A stretch of 64,000 nt of DNA, taken from Telmatactis stephensoni. Lineage: Eukaryota > Cnidaria > Anthozoa > Actiniaria > Isophelliidae. Each line of letters starts with the position of its first letter. Position 1 is the stretch's first letter. The position numbers and the translations under genes were made by a program. The notes beneath the pieces are model-generated. The model searched no databases. It had not been told where the DNA came from and saw nothing but the letters and a program-made list of their open reading frames with translations. The stretch covers positions 551,560 to 615,559 of the forward strand of contig JALIZF010001706.1 in NCBI GenBank assembly GCA_029948255.1, written 5' to 3'. Of this stretch, positions 23,901 through 34,600 are shown piece after piece.

Positions 23901-26900
23901 TTCATCGTAAGAAAACTTATACTGGTCTTCTCACTAATTTCAATAGTTTTACCTCTTTTCCTATATGGTGGGTCTAACTCGCACTTTAATAGATAGAGCT
24001 TTTAAAATATACAATACTAACGATGGTTTCAAAAAGGATGTTAACGATATCAAAACTATTTTACAACGTAATTTGTTTCCTTCTTATATAATTGATAAAG
24101 TAACCACAGACTATTTGGACAAGCAATCTAAATCTGATAACAATGAATAACGTTGATTTAGAAACTAAATATTTTAAGCTTCCTTTAATTGGTAAATACT
24201 CATCTTTTGCTCAGAGAAAATATAAATACGTCTCTTGTCTAAACGCTTTTGCAAAAATGTTGATATTAAGTTAGTTTTTTCTTCCTTTAAGTAAAATTGT
24301 TTGTTTTCCGTTAAGGATCCCATTCCTTTATCTCTTTGGTCACGTGTAGTATATAAATTTACTTATGCGGGTTGTAACACTCGTTATATTGGTGAAACTA
24401 TTCGCCATTTTTCTACGCGTATCAATGAGCACTGCCCTATTCCATATAAGTCATCACATGTATTCAAACATTTAGCTTCTTCTTCCAAATGTAAGGAAGC
24501 TGTCTCATCTGAATGTTTTACTATAGTAGATTGGATTCTGCTGTCACTGGTTATCAATGAAAAAAATAGACCTCTATATGAGGCCATGTGGTTACTGGCC
24601 TCAAATACAGATATAGATATAGGTACATTTCAACGCCTGTCCCTGGTTGGGGGTGGGGGTAGGGGTCTACTTCGACTAGTGCATACACACACCGACTTTG
24701 TCCTAGTGCCCTTGGTAAGTTTATTTAAATTTCTACATAAGCAAAATGAAAAACTGAAGTACTATATAAAATGTAACAGAACCATTGAGAAATATCAATC
24801 ATGTTCTACCTGCCTTCGCATCTTTAACTGGTAAATGTACATTGTAAACACGGCTGGAAAACAAAATTTCGATCAAACATGTAAGTTCTGTTGAGAAATT
24901 GCCTCAACCAAATCAACAATAAACCACACTTCAAAATAATCTTGAATTTTACGAGGTCAAAAACAAGACGACGTTTGGCATTTTTAGTATTACAATGTAA
25001 ATGATGGTGGATAGCCAAGTAGAATTCTTATCAAAGTAAAAATATATTTTTAGTCTTTCCATGCAAAGTCTCACAAGAATCAATTAAAGCTGTGCCTGAT
25101 TACATCAAATAAAGAAAATTCTATGTAGTTACAGACTTTACATTCGTATTTTACGTGAAAGTACTTTTATATTATTCACGCTTCTGAAACGGTCGGAAAT
25201 GTTGGTGTCCTGCATTGGAGCAATACGCTACAGTTTAAGTTATGTGACATAACAACTCTTGCCGAATAAGACATCTTGTGCATCAAATCATTTCGCTTTC
25301 GGCTCAAACATTATCTCCAAACACAGTTTTCTAAACCATATTTTAGAATAAAATCGATTGGACGAGAAATATATGACATTCAACTTACCTTCGCATCTCT
25401 AATTACTAAATGCACATTGTAAACGCAATTGGAAAACAAAATTTCAATCAAACACATCTTTCTAAAACTCGCAACAATCAATTAAAGCTCTGCCTGATTA
25501 CATCAAGTAAATTTGGATTGAAACTCGCACGAATTAAGGTCTAATTTTGGTGCTTTTCGCTATTGCTCGTCATTGAAAACAATCTCTTCTAAATTGTTTT
25601 GAACATTCATTAGAATTACAAGAATCGACGATGATATAAGTTTTGGAGTGCCATAGACGACTCTTAAAATGACGGGCTCATTATTCACAAGAACGAGGCC
25701 AGAAAGGCCTTCAAAATCATCGTGGCATCAAATAGGTCAAAGTATATCCTGTAAAATGCACAGAAAATAGGTATTTCAAAAGGAAGAGGAACACATCATC
25801 TTTGCATGATAGCAATAGAAGTCTCGCCACGCTTATAGGTAACAAGGCCTTTATGGCCTCGTTCTCGTGTACTAGCCGTCATTTTTGAAAGTCGTCTATG
25901 GAGACAGTAACCGAGCCACTTTATCAAAACTGATGACAAATCGAATGACTATAATTTAAAACGTTCACTGGCCTAAATGCCTAGTACTGGAATATATACG
26001 TCGTTGTTTTAAGAGGAGATTTTTTTCAATATGGAGTATAATGGCTAAAAGTGCCAAAAAACTAGCCTTTCGGTCAATTTTTCATTCTAATTTTCGTTTT
26101 GGATTAACACTCCAATCATATTTTTATCAGTTAGCAATTGATCTACTAAGATACAATGCCTGTTTAAAACAGTTTTTTGAATTGTACAAAGTTTTTATCC
26201 TGTATTTTTACTCAAATTTAGCAGCTTTCAAGCTGAATGTAAAGAATGATATGGCAATGGAGCAAAAGAAAGCCTAAAACTCATTTTCGATTCAAATTTT
26301 CACTTTGGATTCACACTTTTATCGAACTTTTATTAATCAAAACCACTTATAATAAAAACAAGCAGGCAGCATGGCCGAGTGGTCAGAGCGTTGGTCTCGC
26401 AATCTGGCGGTCCCAGGTTCGATTCCCGCTCTGGCCACAAGCTGAGACTGAATTTGTTCCGGTTTCGATTAGTTCAAATTCAGTTTCTCGGCCATGCTTG
26501 TAATATAGCCAACTGGTCTGCCTCCTTGCCAGTTGGGATTCTTAATCCATTTGTGTTTGAATATACTTCATTTCATTTCAGTTCATTTCAACCGCATTTG
26601 ATTATATGCACATAGATATTTGCGGTATACAAATCTTAAACATTGACCTAAACTTTCTGAAAGTAATAACTTAAGCTTTGTACAAAAGTTATTCTGCAGC
26701 TGAATAGTTTTTGTTGCCCAGTGCTTGAACGTAAAAAAAAAACTTCGCTTAAATTAAAGTGTAATAACGTTATTAACTTTTGTTGGAATGTGATTGTTAT
26801 CAGTTGTAATCTGACTGGTCAATTTTGTTGAAGTGTCCCCCAATTACTGTGTCTACATTATAATTCGTTTTTAGAAGCGGCTTCAATAATGGAAGAATAT

Positions 26901-27702
26901 TTAACGGCGACAATTGGAGTCTCCATTGGACTTTTTCTGATGATGCTCGTATCTGCAATTGTTTTTTGCAAAATCAGACAAGAAAGAAAATCCCGATCTC
27001 ATAATAAGTAGTACGTCATACGAATCATGTACATAGTGATTTACTCCCTTCCTTCCTTCCTTCAAACCCTCCTTCCTTCCTTCCTTGAAACCTTCCTTCC
27101 TTGAAACCTTCCTTCCTTCCCTCCTTCCTTCCTTCCTACCTTCCTTCCTTCCTTCCATCCTCCCTTCTTTCCTGTTTCCTTCCTGATCCTTCCTTGTTTC
27201 CTTTCTTCCTTGCTTCGTTTCTTTATTCCCGCCTTCTTTCCTTCCTTCCTTCCTTCCTTCCTTCCTTCCTTCCTTCCTTCCTTCCTTCCTTCCTTCCTTC
27301 CTTCCTTCCTTCTTACCTACCTTCCTTCCTTCCTTCCTTCCTTCCTGATCCTTCCTTGTTTCCTTGTTTCCTTTCTTACTTACTTCCCTCCTTCCTTCCT
27401 TCCTTGTTTCCTTCCTTCTTTGTTTCCTTCCTTCTTTCTTTCCTTAATTCCTTCTTTCCTTAATTCCTTCCTTCCTTCCTTCATTTCTTTATTTCATTTG
27501 TCATTGACCTTCTTTCCCTACCCGCTCCTCCTCGTTCTTTTTCTCTCCCTCCTTGCTTAATTATTGCATAATTACTATAATGCATTTTGTTCCATCACCA
27601 GCACTGAGGCAAAGACATGCAGCAGAAGAAGAGAAATTCCCAACAACAGCCAGTGACATGAAATCAAAATCTTCGTCTGAAGATGAATCTGAAAATATGT
27701 AA
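17920..27702 (+). CDS. Type I membrane receptor with three SRCR domains
   Basis: Exons: 17920-17965 (ATG, signal peptide MFFLALLLTI), 20659-20982, 21084-21413, 23299-23622, 26875-27007, then a last exon from 27602 or 27609. Each of exons 2-4 is exactly one scavenger receptor cysteine-rich domain, marked by VRLV, GRVEV, CRMLGY or CRKLGY and a final VVC or ITC. Introns around the domains are all phase 1. Each domain has six cysteines. Exon 5 holds a transmembrane helix (about residues 350-372, LTATIGVSIGLFLMMLVSAI) followed by CKIRQERK. The last exon can be read two ways. AG at 27601 gives a 17-residue end with TGA at 27654-27656 (403 aa). AG at 27608 gives an acidic Ser/Glu tail ending TAA 27700-27702 (416 aa). 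Likely a surface ligand-binding or innate recognition protein; the ligand is unknown. Confidence 0.85.
18401..18809. mobile_element. TIR element with probable TA duplication
   Basis: It begins TAGACCCTTATCACGCT and ends AGCGTGATAAGGGTCTA. If the ends are GACCC/GGGTC, the flanking TA on both sides is the target-site duplication, as in Tc1/mariner-like elements. Interior segments also pair: TACATTTCTTT near 18640 with AAAGAAATGTA near 18576. No transposase. It lies in intron 1 of the SRCR gene. Confidence 0.7.
19121..19429. mobile_element. TIR element with 6-bp duplication TATAAG
   Basis: The ends are AGTAGTATACAAATGAGAG and its reverse complement at 19410-19429, continuing inward through TTCTGCGCCACCTGAG. 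TATAAG stands outside both ends (19115-19120 and 19430-19435). The inside is locally GC-rich with repeated GTCACGC words. Non-coding, in intron 1 of the SRCR gene. Confidence 0.75.
19776..20000 (+). repeat. Dispersed repeat shared with 36840-36960
   Basis: The segment with TGGCTTCGGCAACACGTTAC and TTTGAAGTCAAA also occurs, reversed, near 36900-36960 in the second GALNT gene. TTTGCGCGAAAAATCG follows here and has counterparts near 36768-36860. Class unknown. Confidence 0.6.
21508..21968. mobile_element. Inverted-repeat element with a nested 88-base palindrome
   Basis: The left end GAATAGAAATGAGGGAGATT pairs with AATTTCCCTCATTACTATTC at the right end. The right end is a pile-up of extra copies of the terminus, so 21856-21943 forms an almost perfect palindrome around TTTAGAACTAGA. 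The interior (21550-21850) is more GC-rich than its surroundings and open in several frames on both strands, but matches no family I know. It sits in the intron after the second SRCR exon (21414-23298). Confidence 0.75.
22741..23021. mobile_element. Foldback element
   Basis: The left arm 22741-22813 and right arm 22947-23021 pair imperfectly: GAGCGAACTAACCGATAGCA with TGCTATCGATTAGTTCGCTC, and AAAGCGATAATTTGAAAA with TTTTCAAATTATCGCTTT. In the same SRCR intron as the previous element. Confidence 0.7.
23721..24690 (+). mobile_element. Degenerate Penelope-like retroelement (RT plus GIY-YIG remnants)
   Basis: At 23721 the sequence reads RYVDDIF, the reverse transcriptase YxDD box. After a frame change come CQHPNIKFTLEKE, LSFLDVKI, RKKTYTGLLTNFNSFT, GLTRTLIDRAFKI and a line ending in VTTDYLDKQ, the reverse transcriptase end typical of Penelope-like elements. 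From about 24345 a GIY-YIG endonuclease remnant follows: VYKFTYAGCNTRYIGET, HFSTRINEH, SHVFKHL, then IVDW and EAMWLL. At least three frame breaks make it non-functional. It starts about 100 bases after the third SRCR exon and sits wholly in the intron, same strand as the host gene. Confidence 0.85.
24805..25505. repeat. Direct duplication of about 120-300 bases
   Basis: Three blocks recur in the same order: CCTTCGCATCTTTAACTGG (24812) and its like at 25389; GGAAAACAAAATTTCGATC (24854) and its like at 25429; CAATTAAAGCTGTGCCTGAT (25081) and its like at 25480. The second copy is shorter because the middle is missing. Non-coding, in the SRCR intron. Confidence 0.65.
25651..25901. mobile_element. 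TIR element
   Basis: CCATAGACGACTC at the left end pairs with the GTCGTCTATGG end on the right. Inner segments AACGAGGCCAGAAAGGCCTT and AAGGCCTTTATGGCCTCGTT pair too. Non-coding MITE in the SRCR intron. Confidence 0.7.
26365..26580 (+). mobile_element. tRNA-derived SINE
   Basis: The 5' part resembles a tRNA, with an internal A box TGGCCGAGTGG and B box GGTTCGATTCC at tRNA spacing. The anticodon stem does not pair, so it is not a working tRNA gene. The 3' body continues AAGCTGAGACTGAATTTG to CTTGCCAGTTGGGATTC. A worn relative lies at 47800-47960 in FTCD. It is placed 300 bases before the SRCR transmembrane exon. Confidence 0.8.
27045..27550. repeat. (TTCC)n microsatellite
   Basis: About 450 bases of imperfect TTCC/CTTT repeat between the SRCR transmembrane exon and the last exon. 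It starts 40 bases after the exon's donor site. All open frames in it are the repeat read through. Confidence 0.95.
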
Positions 27703-27924
27703 AGGCGAATCGTTTTTGTGAAACCTAGTGTTTTTAAAAGCGATATTATAAGTACGTTTGAATTTTCATGCCTTTGAAAATCCCCCAGATAACAGACAAT
27801 GTATGGCTAAGTGGCAGGATTTCTCCAAAAGTATGGACGAAATTGCGCTCCAATTCTCAGTCAAATTCAGAAACTGATGCCATATTCTAATTTATAAAGT
27901 CTATTTGCTTACAGTTTGAAAAAA

Positions 27925-28577
27925 CTTTATGGCTCCCAAAACATCAAATACCATGCTATATCATACAGATCATGCAATACGTGCTGACAGGTTTGACACA
28001 AGACAGGGTTTGCAAGATTATGGCAAAGACACAGCCCCAGTTTAATAAGAATGATTTACTTAAATATAAAGCTTATTGAGGCTGGAATACAACAAATATA
28101 ACAGCCCTGGGCGAAGGTGAAGAACCGCCAGTGCAATACTCATCAGCATGAGGCTGGACTGGGGGAGGAGGTGTATGAACTTTTTGGCTAGTTGACAAGC
28201 TACCAAGTGACAAGAGGCGGGAAAGCAAATTCTCCTAGAGGGGGATAACAAGCATTGCGCACCAAAGCCTCCCCTTCAGTCTCTTGCTGACGTCACCGGA
28301 AGTAAAATTATACAAAACAATACTTTTTGATCGTCATAAAATTCTTTTCGTTGCACGAAAATTGATTTATGGTTCCCAAAACATCAAACACCATGCTATG
28401 TCATACAGATATTGCAATACGTGCTGAGCTCGTTCGCGAAGGATAAAACACAAGACAGGGTTTGCAAGATTATGCTAGCCCCAGTTTAATAAGAATAATT
28501 TACTTAAACATAAAGCTTATTGAGGCTGGGATACAACAAATAACTACAGCCCTGAGAGAAAGTGATGGCTAGGAACC
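27925..28577. repeat. Direct duplication, two copies of about 200 bases
   Basis: Copy 1 (about 27925-28132) and copy 2 (about 28368-28577) share CCAAAACATCAAA, GCAATACGTGCTGA, ACAAGACAGGGTTTGCAAG, CCCCAGTTTAATAAGAAT and AAGCTTATTGAGGCTGG in the same order. About 235 bases of other sequence separate them. The first copy begins about 220 bases after the SRCR stop, so it may fall in that gene's 3' untranslated region. Confidence 0.8.
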
Positions 28578-28879
28578 GCCGCAGCCCTTTGGTGCAAGGG
28601 GCCGCCCCACCCCAGCACATATTGCATGGTCCCATCAAAAGCAAATTGTAATTGAACACATTATAATTATTAAACTTGACAAATAATAATAATAATAATA
28701 ATAACATATTTAACCAGGGTAGGCTCATCAGCTTGTGGCTGTTATCAAAAAGCGCCCTGGGTAAAATAAATTGAAATAAAATAATCTTAGGACTGGCATC
28801 AATATCTAACTATTTATAACTAATATATCTATATGATTAAAAACTTACTATGAACTATATTGATAAAATATCATAAAAT

Positions 28880-30415
28880 ATCATAAAAACATATAAACAT
28901 ACCTCTTTAAGCCAGGATGGCAAACTATTATATAATGCGGCCCCAGAAAAGAAACAACTTTTCCTAGCAGACTCTGTTCGGACTTTAGGAATAACAAGAT
29001 CTTTGCCATTACGCCTAGTATTATGGATATGGTCTGATTTACTAAAATAATTATGAAAAACATCTGGGCCTAGAGAGTTTAAACATTTAAAAACAAATAT
29101 TAACTTATGAATAGAGCTACGAGCATTAATAGATTTCCAACCTAATTGATTAAGTAAACCTTTAAGGTCTAAGTAAAAATAAATAAAATAAATAAATAAC
29201 TGTTTATTTAAGTGTCCTAGTCTTCTAGTGCTCGCGCACTAATTGGGGGACACTATACTCTCACACTCACTACCTCTACCTTGAATATTTTGCAAATAAT
29301 CACTCGACTCACCAGTTCATTTTTGATGGAGGGACGAAAACCGGAGGACCCGGAGAAAAACCCTCGAAGCAAGGGAGAGAACGAACTAACAAACTCAACT
29401 CACATGAAGCGCCCCGTCCGGGTATCGAACCAGGGACCACAGCGGTGAGAGGCAAGCGGTCTAACCACTCGGCCACCCTTGCTTCCCATATAGAGTTATA
29501 TGCGGTATGTTATTTTCTTTTAAGATAATTTTAATTGGCGGCCCTCTTCTGTAGGCCCTCCAGTCTATGATAGTTAGATTGTGATAAATTAGTGTTCCAA
29601 ACAAAATCACAGTAATCTAATTTAGGCAAAATCATAGTAGAGAAAACCTTTTCACAAGCATATATTGTCAAATTATTTCTAATCCTACTAAGCATAGCAA
29701 GCTGACTAGAAACTTTGTTAATAATTCCAGTAAAGTGCTCATTAAAAGACAGCGTTTGATCTAATTAAATAGATACCTAAATACTTATAAAAATGGCTTA
29801 CGATTGAGAATTTGATCTCCTAAATAAATGTCACTCATAGTATCAAAGTCGTATTGGTTAAGTTTTTGATGTGTTCCAAACAAGACATATTCAGTCTTCT
29901 TGCGGTGAATTTAACAAATAGATTCCATTTTCCGTGCGTCTGTACTCTAATCGATGCACAGATGACGTCAAAATGTGGTGAGAACAAAAAAGTACGCCAC
30001 GAGACGAAGTCGAGGAATCTATCTATTTTATATAATATTTATTCCAACCAATCAGAGCGCGCGTAAGATTCGATGACGCCATCTATGTGTGTGTACTCTA
30101 ATCACACATGGTTGTTCGACCAGTCAGAGCGCGCGTAATATGCCAATTATTATATAAATATAAATCGTTCTTTCTTGACCAGCTTTCGAGAAGTTTAAGT
30201 TCTTCATTCAGCACCCTGATCAGTTGAGAAGTGTCAGATGCGGAGTAATAAAAGACTGTATCATCAGCATACATCAAAACCTCTGAATTTTGCAAACAAT
30301 CAGGCAGATCTGTAAAATATAGTGAAAACAGCAATGGGCCCAAAATGGAACCTTGTGGGACACCAGAAACCAATGGCTGAGTTTTTACTTTAACGCGGCG
30401 AAATACGAAACACAA
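28880..30415 (-). mobile_element. 5'-truncated LINE (non-LTR) retrotransposon, minus strand
   Basis: On the minus strand, from high to low coordinates: reverse transcriptase [16 protein letters not shown] and YADDTVF (30415-30165); an insertion of about 250 bases (29911-30160); then KKTEYVLFGTHQKL, YLGDQIL, FTGIINKVSSQLAMLSRIR and PKLDYCDFVWN (29910-29520); a nested SINE (29190-29490); then SINARSSIHKLIF, CLNSLGPDVF and a KVRTESARKSCFF-type end (29160-28880). This is the CR1/L2-like order of domains. Frame breaks and two insertions show it is long dead. Confidence 0.85.
29190..29490 (-). mobile_element. tRNA-derived SINE nested in the LINE
   Basis: The minus strand begins near 29488 with a tRNA-like head: A box TGGCCGAGTGG and B box GGTTCGATACC at tRNA spacing. 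A body with CGGGTCCTCCGG-type words follows, and it ends in a TTTATTTA-rich tail at 29170-29203. It is a different subfamily from 26365-26580. It splits the LINE coding relic and so is younger than the LINE. Confidence 0.8.
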
Positions 30416-31605
30416 AAACCCTCAACTTGTCGTGCAACATTGTTGCGTTGCAGGTTTTTGATCGATGTTGCGCGTTTTCCACCTCCCGATCTCAACTTGT
30501 CACGCAACAAAAAAATTTTTGGCGAGGTGAAAAACGCAGGCTCTGGGTACGAGATTGGAATTCCCGCCAAATTTTCGAGCATGCGCAATGCGTTTTTCAC
30601 CCGTGTCACTCGGAATGACTGAAAGTCTTTTCGTCCTGGACTAAATCGGGGTGCCGTAACGAACCCAGCCCGAGAGGAAATGCTTCCACTAGACTTTGAC
30701 AACGCTCACGCTCAGCACAACAGCAGAAAAAGCTGGCGTTTAGATGTGCAAGAAAGTTTCTTAGATTTAGCCACAGGTAAGACAAGCTTTATTTGTTCAT
30801 CGGTCGATCGCCTGATTGCCTTAAAATGAAATTAAAAATGTAAATGACTATAGTTGTGTATAGGTACTATGCATGCTAGGCTGAGAATTCAGCCGTCAGG
30901 CACACGAAACCCTGACGGCTGAAATCAGAGCCTCATGCAAACAGAACTGAGTGGGTCTGTAATCAATACGAATAGACAAGCTTTGTGGGAGACCATTAAT
31001 TGGACAACACGAAGTATTGCTACCAAAATGTAAGCAGAACTATTATAATTTTTAATTCTACACTGAATTTAAACTCTCAGTGCTATATATAGTACCTTGA
31101 TAAAACTGATAACCGAAAACAATCGGCCCCGGCGTTGCTTAGTAACACACTTCAGTTTTAGACTCAAACTTGATTTATATTCTAGTCTCACGTACAGACA
31201 GCGTCTACCATTTATTCTACTTTTTCGTTTACCAACTCAGACGCATTTTTTTAAAAAGCCGAAAAAGGGCGCGAGGGGATTCCCATTCCGCGGGAAACCT
31301 CGGGATCAAATCGATGCCAACCGGAAGTGAGATTGACAGCTTCCTGTCGACGTAAGAACAAGTCAATTTTTAACAAATTAAAAACGACTTGTTCTCGCGC
31401 CACATGTACCATCGTTGGTCGTATACGTACTCGAACCAGTCGTAACAACTGGTTACAAGTTATTTACCAGCTGCTTTGGCGATCTTCTGCAAGTTATGAT
31501 TTCGCCATGGTGAAGGACGTCAGTTTCAGTCGAAATCCGCTCAATCTAAGATGACAGTAAAATTCAAGACATGATTTTTAACGCAGCTACCTCAATAGGA
31601 TCATT

Positions 31606-34600
31606 ATGTATCGATCTAGAAAGCGCTACATAGTAGCAACGGTTTTCTTAACGTCCGCATTTTGGTTATCTATTGAAGTAGCTCTGCTGAATTACACAAA
31701 TCAACTTGGACCAGAAAGTGAAATCAGCGAAGGAAAATCAAAGATCAGCAGTCGGGAAGCCTCCGTGGTTTATAACCAGACCAACATTGAATTAATTCCT
31801 ATAGAAGCATTTAAATCACAGTATCCGACGTCGATTTATTTAACTCCAAAACAAGGCGAAAATGGAGAAAAAGTTTATAACAGTCCAAGTGAAAAGGACT
31901 CAGAAAACGAGCAGTTTAAGTTGTATCAATTCAACGAGTTGGCAAGTTCTAAGATATCTCTGTTAAGAGAAATCCCGGACAACCGTCCCGACTCGTAAGT
32001 ATACGTACCTGTATAGAAATAGAACAAGTTTCTTTTGTAGACATAACAAAAGAATAGCAATTTTACTCTAAAAAGCTATAATATTCGTATGTTCTTTTCT
32101 CTGTTTATTTACACAAAGTATTGGCCAATTTTCAACTAAGCTACGAACAAGAATATCATAAATGACAATGGTTTTTTGAACTACCGTAGTTCTTACAAAG
32201 CTCCCATAAATATTTTATTTGGATTTAAACACTAAGGATGCTAAAGACATGTTTTATTGCTAGTTTTAAGAATAAAAATACCAAATTCATCGTAGCTGGA
32301 AAGCAAACATTGGGGAAAATGTTTGATGACTTGACCTTGAGGGCCGGCGCACGAAGACAACCAGACTTCGAGTCGCCAACATTTTTCACCCGTACAAATT
32401 GTGATATTATATATTCCATTCAAATGTGGTAATAACAGGATGATGAAAATGTTTATTATGAACGTAAGCACTCATTACTTAGTATGGACAGAAACGAGAT
32501 CCAGAATTTATTTACATGTTTAAATACGCACTCTTCTTTTGCTTGTTGAGTGAAAACTCTGTGTCATGTCAATTAGCGTGCTTATTCTGATGTTTCCTTG
32601 TCGAATTATGTGTACTAAATTTTCCTCGCGAAATATTCAATTCTAAATTGTTTTTGTTGCCATCTTGCGATGTGTTTCAGCTCTAGAATTATGTCATAGC
32701 ATAATATCTTTCCGCAATGATGATGGTGAATTTGATTGGTTTGTCTCTAGAAGCAGGATGTATTGCTAGTTCCGGGCCATCGCATGAGCACGACAAAATA
32801 CAAAAAAATATCATATTTTTTTTCAAAAACGCAAGCTTATTGCAAATGAATGAGTTTATACGTTACCACTTGTGGTGATAAACCGATAAGCGTGAATTCA
32901 AATTAAAGATATTTTTATTCTTTCATCAAAATTGATTGCATGTTCCTGACATGATCTCTGTGTTTTCAGATGTTTCAGCGTGAAATACCCGAAGTATGCG
33001 CTCCCTACGGCGAGCGTGATTATCATATTTCACAACGAGGCATGGTCTACTCTCCTGAGAACTGTTCATACGGTCTTAGCACGATCTCCCCCACCGTTTC
33101 TACTCGAAATAATCCTTGTGGACGACCACAGTGACAGAGACAAATATAGTAAGTGATAGTTTGAAGTTAAACCCGCCACAAAACTCACTCACTTATCAGC
33201 TGAATAAACACAAATGCATAACATTTCCCTTTCATCTCGGCTATCATTTTATTCATTGTTTTTAAATCTTGGCATACAGACTGTTAGACGTATTTTTATC
33301 TTTCTTTAAGCCTTAAAATGGCTCATGATTTATTAAATACACGCCACTGAAGTGTGTCTATGGAAACTATCGCTGATTGGGATTTGAAATCAAGTTAAAT
33401 CCATATCCTGGTTTTGTTGTCATGGTACCGTTTACGTGTGCTAAATATTTCTATTCAAGGACAAATTGCCTTTACTTGTGCCTTCTTTTGTTTTCTGTTG
33501 ATATTCCAATTATAAATCTTTCCAGATTATTTTACGGCGTGCATGAAAAACAATCTTTTTGGTGAAGACTTACCTTTGCAGCAAAAGCAAAAACGATACC
33601 GACTAATAGAAACTGGAAAAAGGGAAGGAAAACAATAAATGAACGAAAGCCTTTCTTGCCACTTACTGCGAATGTATTATATGCCCCCTGTAAATGTTAT
33701 GTTAAATTTTCGATTCTCTCCCGTTTGTCGTCCTGCACCTGTACTCGAACTCGGGTATACGCTGTTTAGTTATAGTGACTATATTTACAGATAATAAGTT
33801 TGTGTAAAGTAGAACAATGATCCAAGATGTGACGGACAGTCCTATCGTCACAAGTTCTTGCTTGCTTTACTAATTATGTGCCAACGAAGACAAAACATAA
33901 CGGCCACAATATTATACAACTTTGGAAAAATTATAACTAATAATGTGTTCTTTTGTAGGTTCTAATATCGAAAACATTTATTTGGCAAGTTTTACATTTC
34001 TGCGACTTTTTAAATTCGTTTTATTTTTACTGTTTTAGGAAGAAAAGCCTTGCGTGTTGTTTGTCCTTTATGAAAAGGTTTTTTGGGTGTTTTCAGTTAT
34101 AGCATCGAGCAAGAGTCAACAATATCGAATCAATTATTCAAACGATATTATTAGCTGAAGAAAGATTACTTGCATTTCAAAATATGAAATTTTCTATTTG
34201 ATCTTGAACGTACACATACTTAGATTGAGGTTTTGAACGTCATTGTTAAATTATTACTCTTACGAAAAAACAATTTTAAAAATTCTCTGTGGTTGAAAAG
34301 GTGTTTTCACATTGAAAACGATTGCAGGCTATACTCGAGGCTATTTAAATTGTCTTCAATATTCATGGAATACTTTTTTCAATTTGTTTTTCACAAAATC
34401 CAATCGACACTTTTGCCTAAAATTGTTCCTTTCTTCGGGCGTAGCAGCTTGCATCGTATCAATGGCGTAACGAACCGTTATAAATCTGCGGTCATTCTAA
34501 TCTATCAAATCATACGAAAATTTTCAGTTGTTTTAAGTCTAATGAAAAAAACAATTTGTTGAAATTTTGCTACCACTTTCTGTAATTAATTTTATAATTT

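Larger units (their letters stand above)
27703..31605. other. Intergenic region between SRCR gene and second GALNT
   Basis: No host exon was recognised. It contains the 3' untranslated region of the SRCR gene at its left edge, a direct duplication, a LINE fragment with a nested SINE, and near 30420-30700 a segment with CAACTTGTCGTGCAAC words shared with 57460. Two hairpins lie at about 30890-30921 (TCAGCCGTCAGG with CCTGACGGCTGA) and 31354-31396 (AGAACAAGTC with GACTTGTTCT). Confidence 0.6.

Noticed and set aside
26365..26440. A tRNA gene
   Set aside because: A and B boxes are present but the anticodon stem does not pair and SINE body sequence follows directly; called a SINE.
27101..27560. 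Two overlapping Pro-Ser-Phe-Leu-rich open frames
   Set aside because: Product of the TTCC microsatellite in the SRCR intron.
29425..29490. A tRNA gene on the minus strand
   Set aside because: tRNA-like head fused to a SINE body and tail inside a LINE relic.
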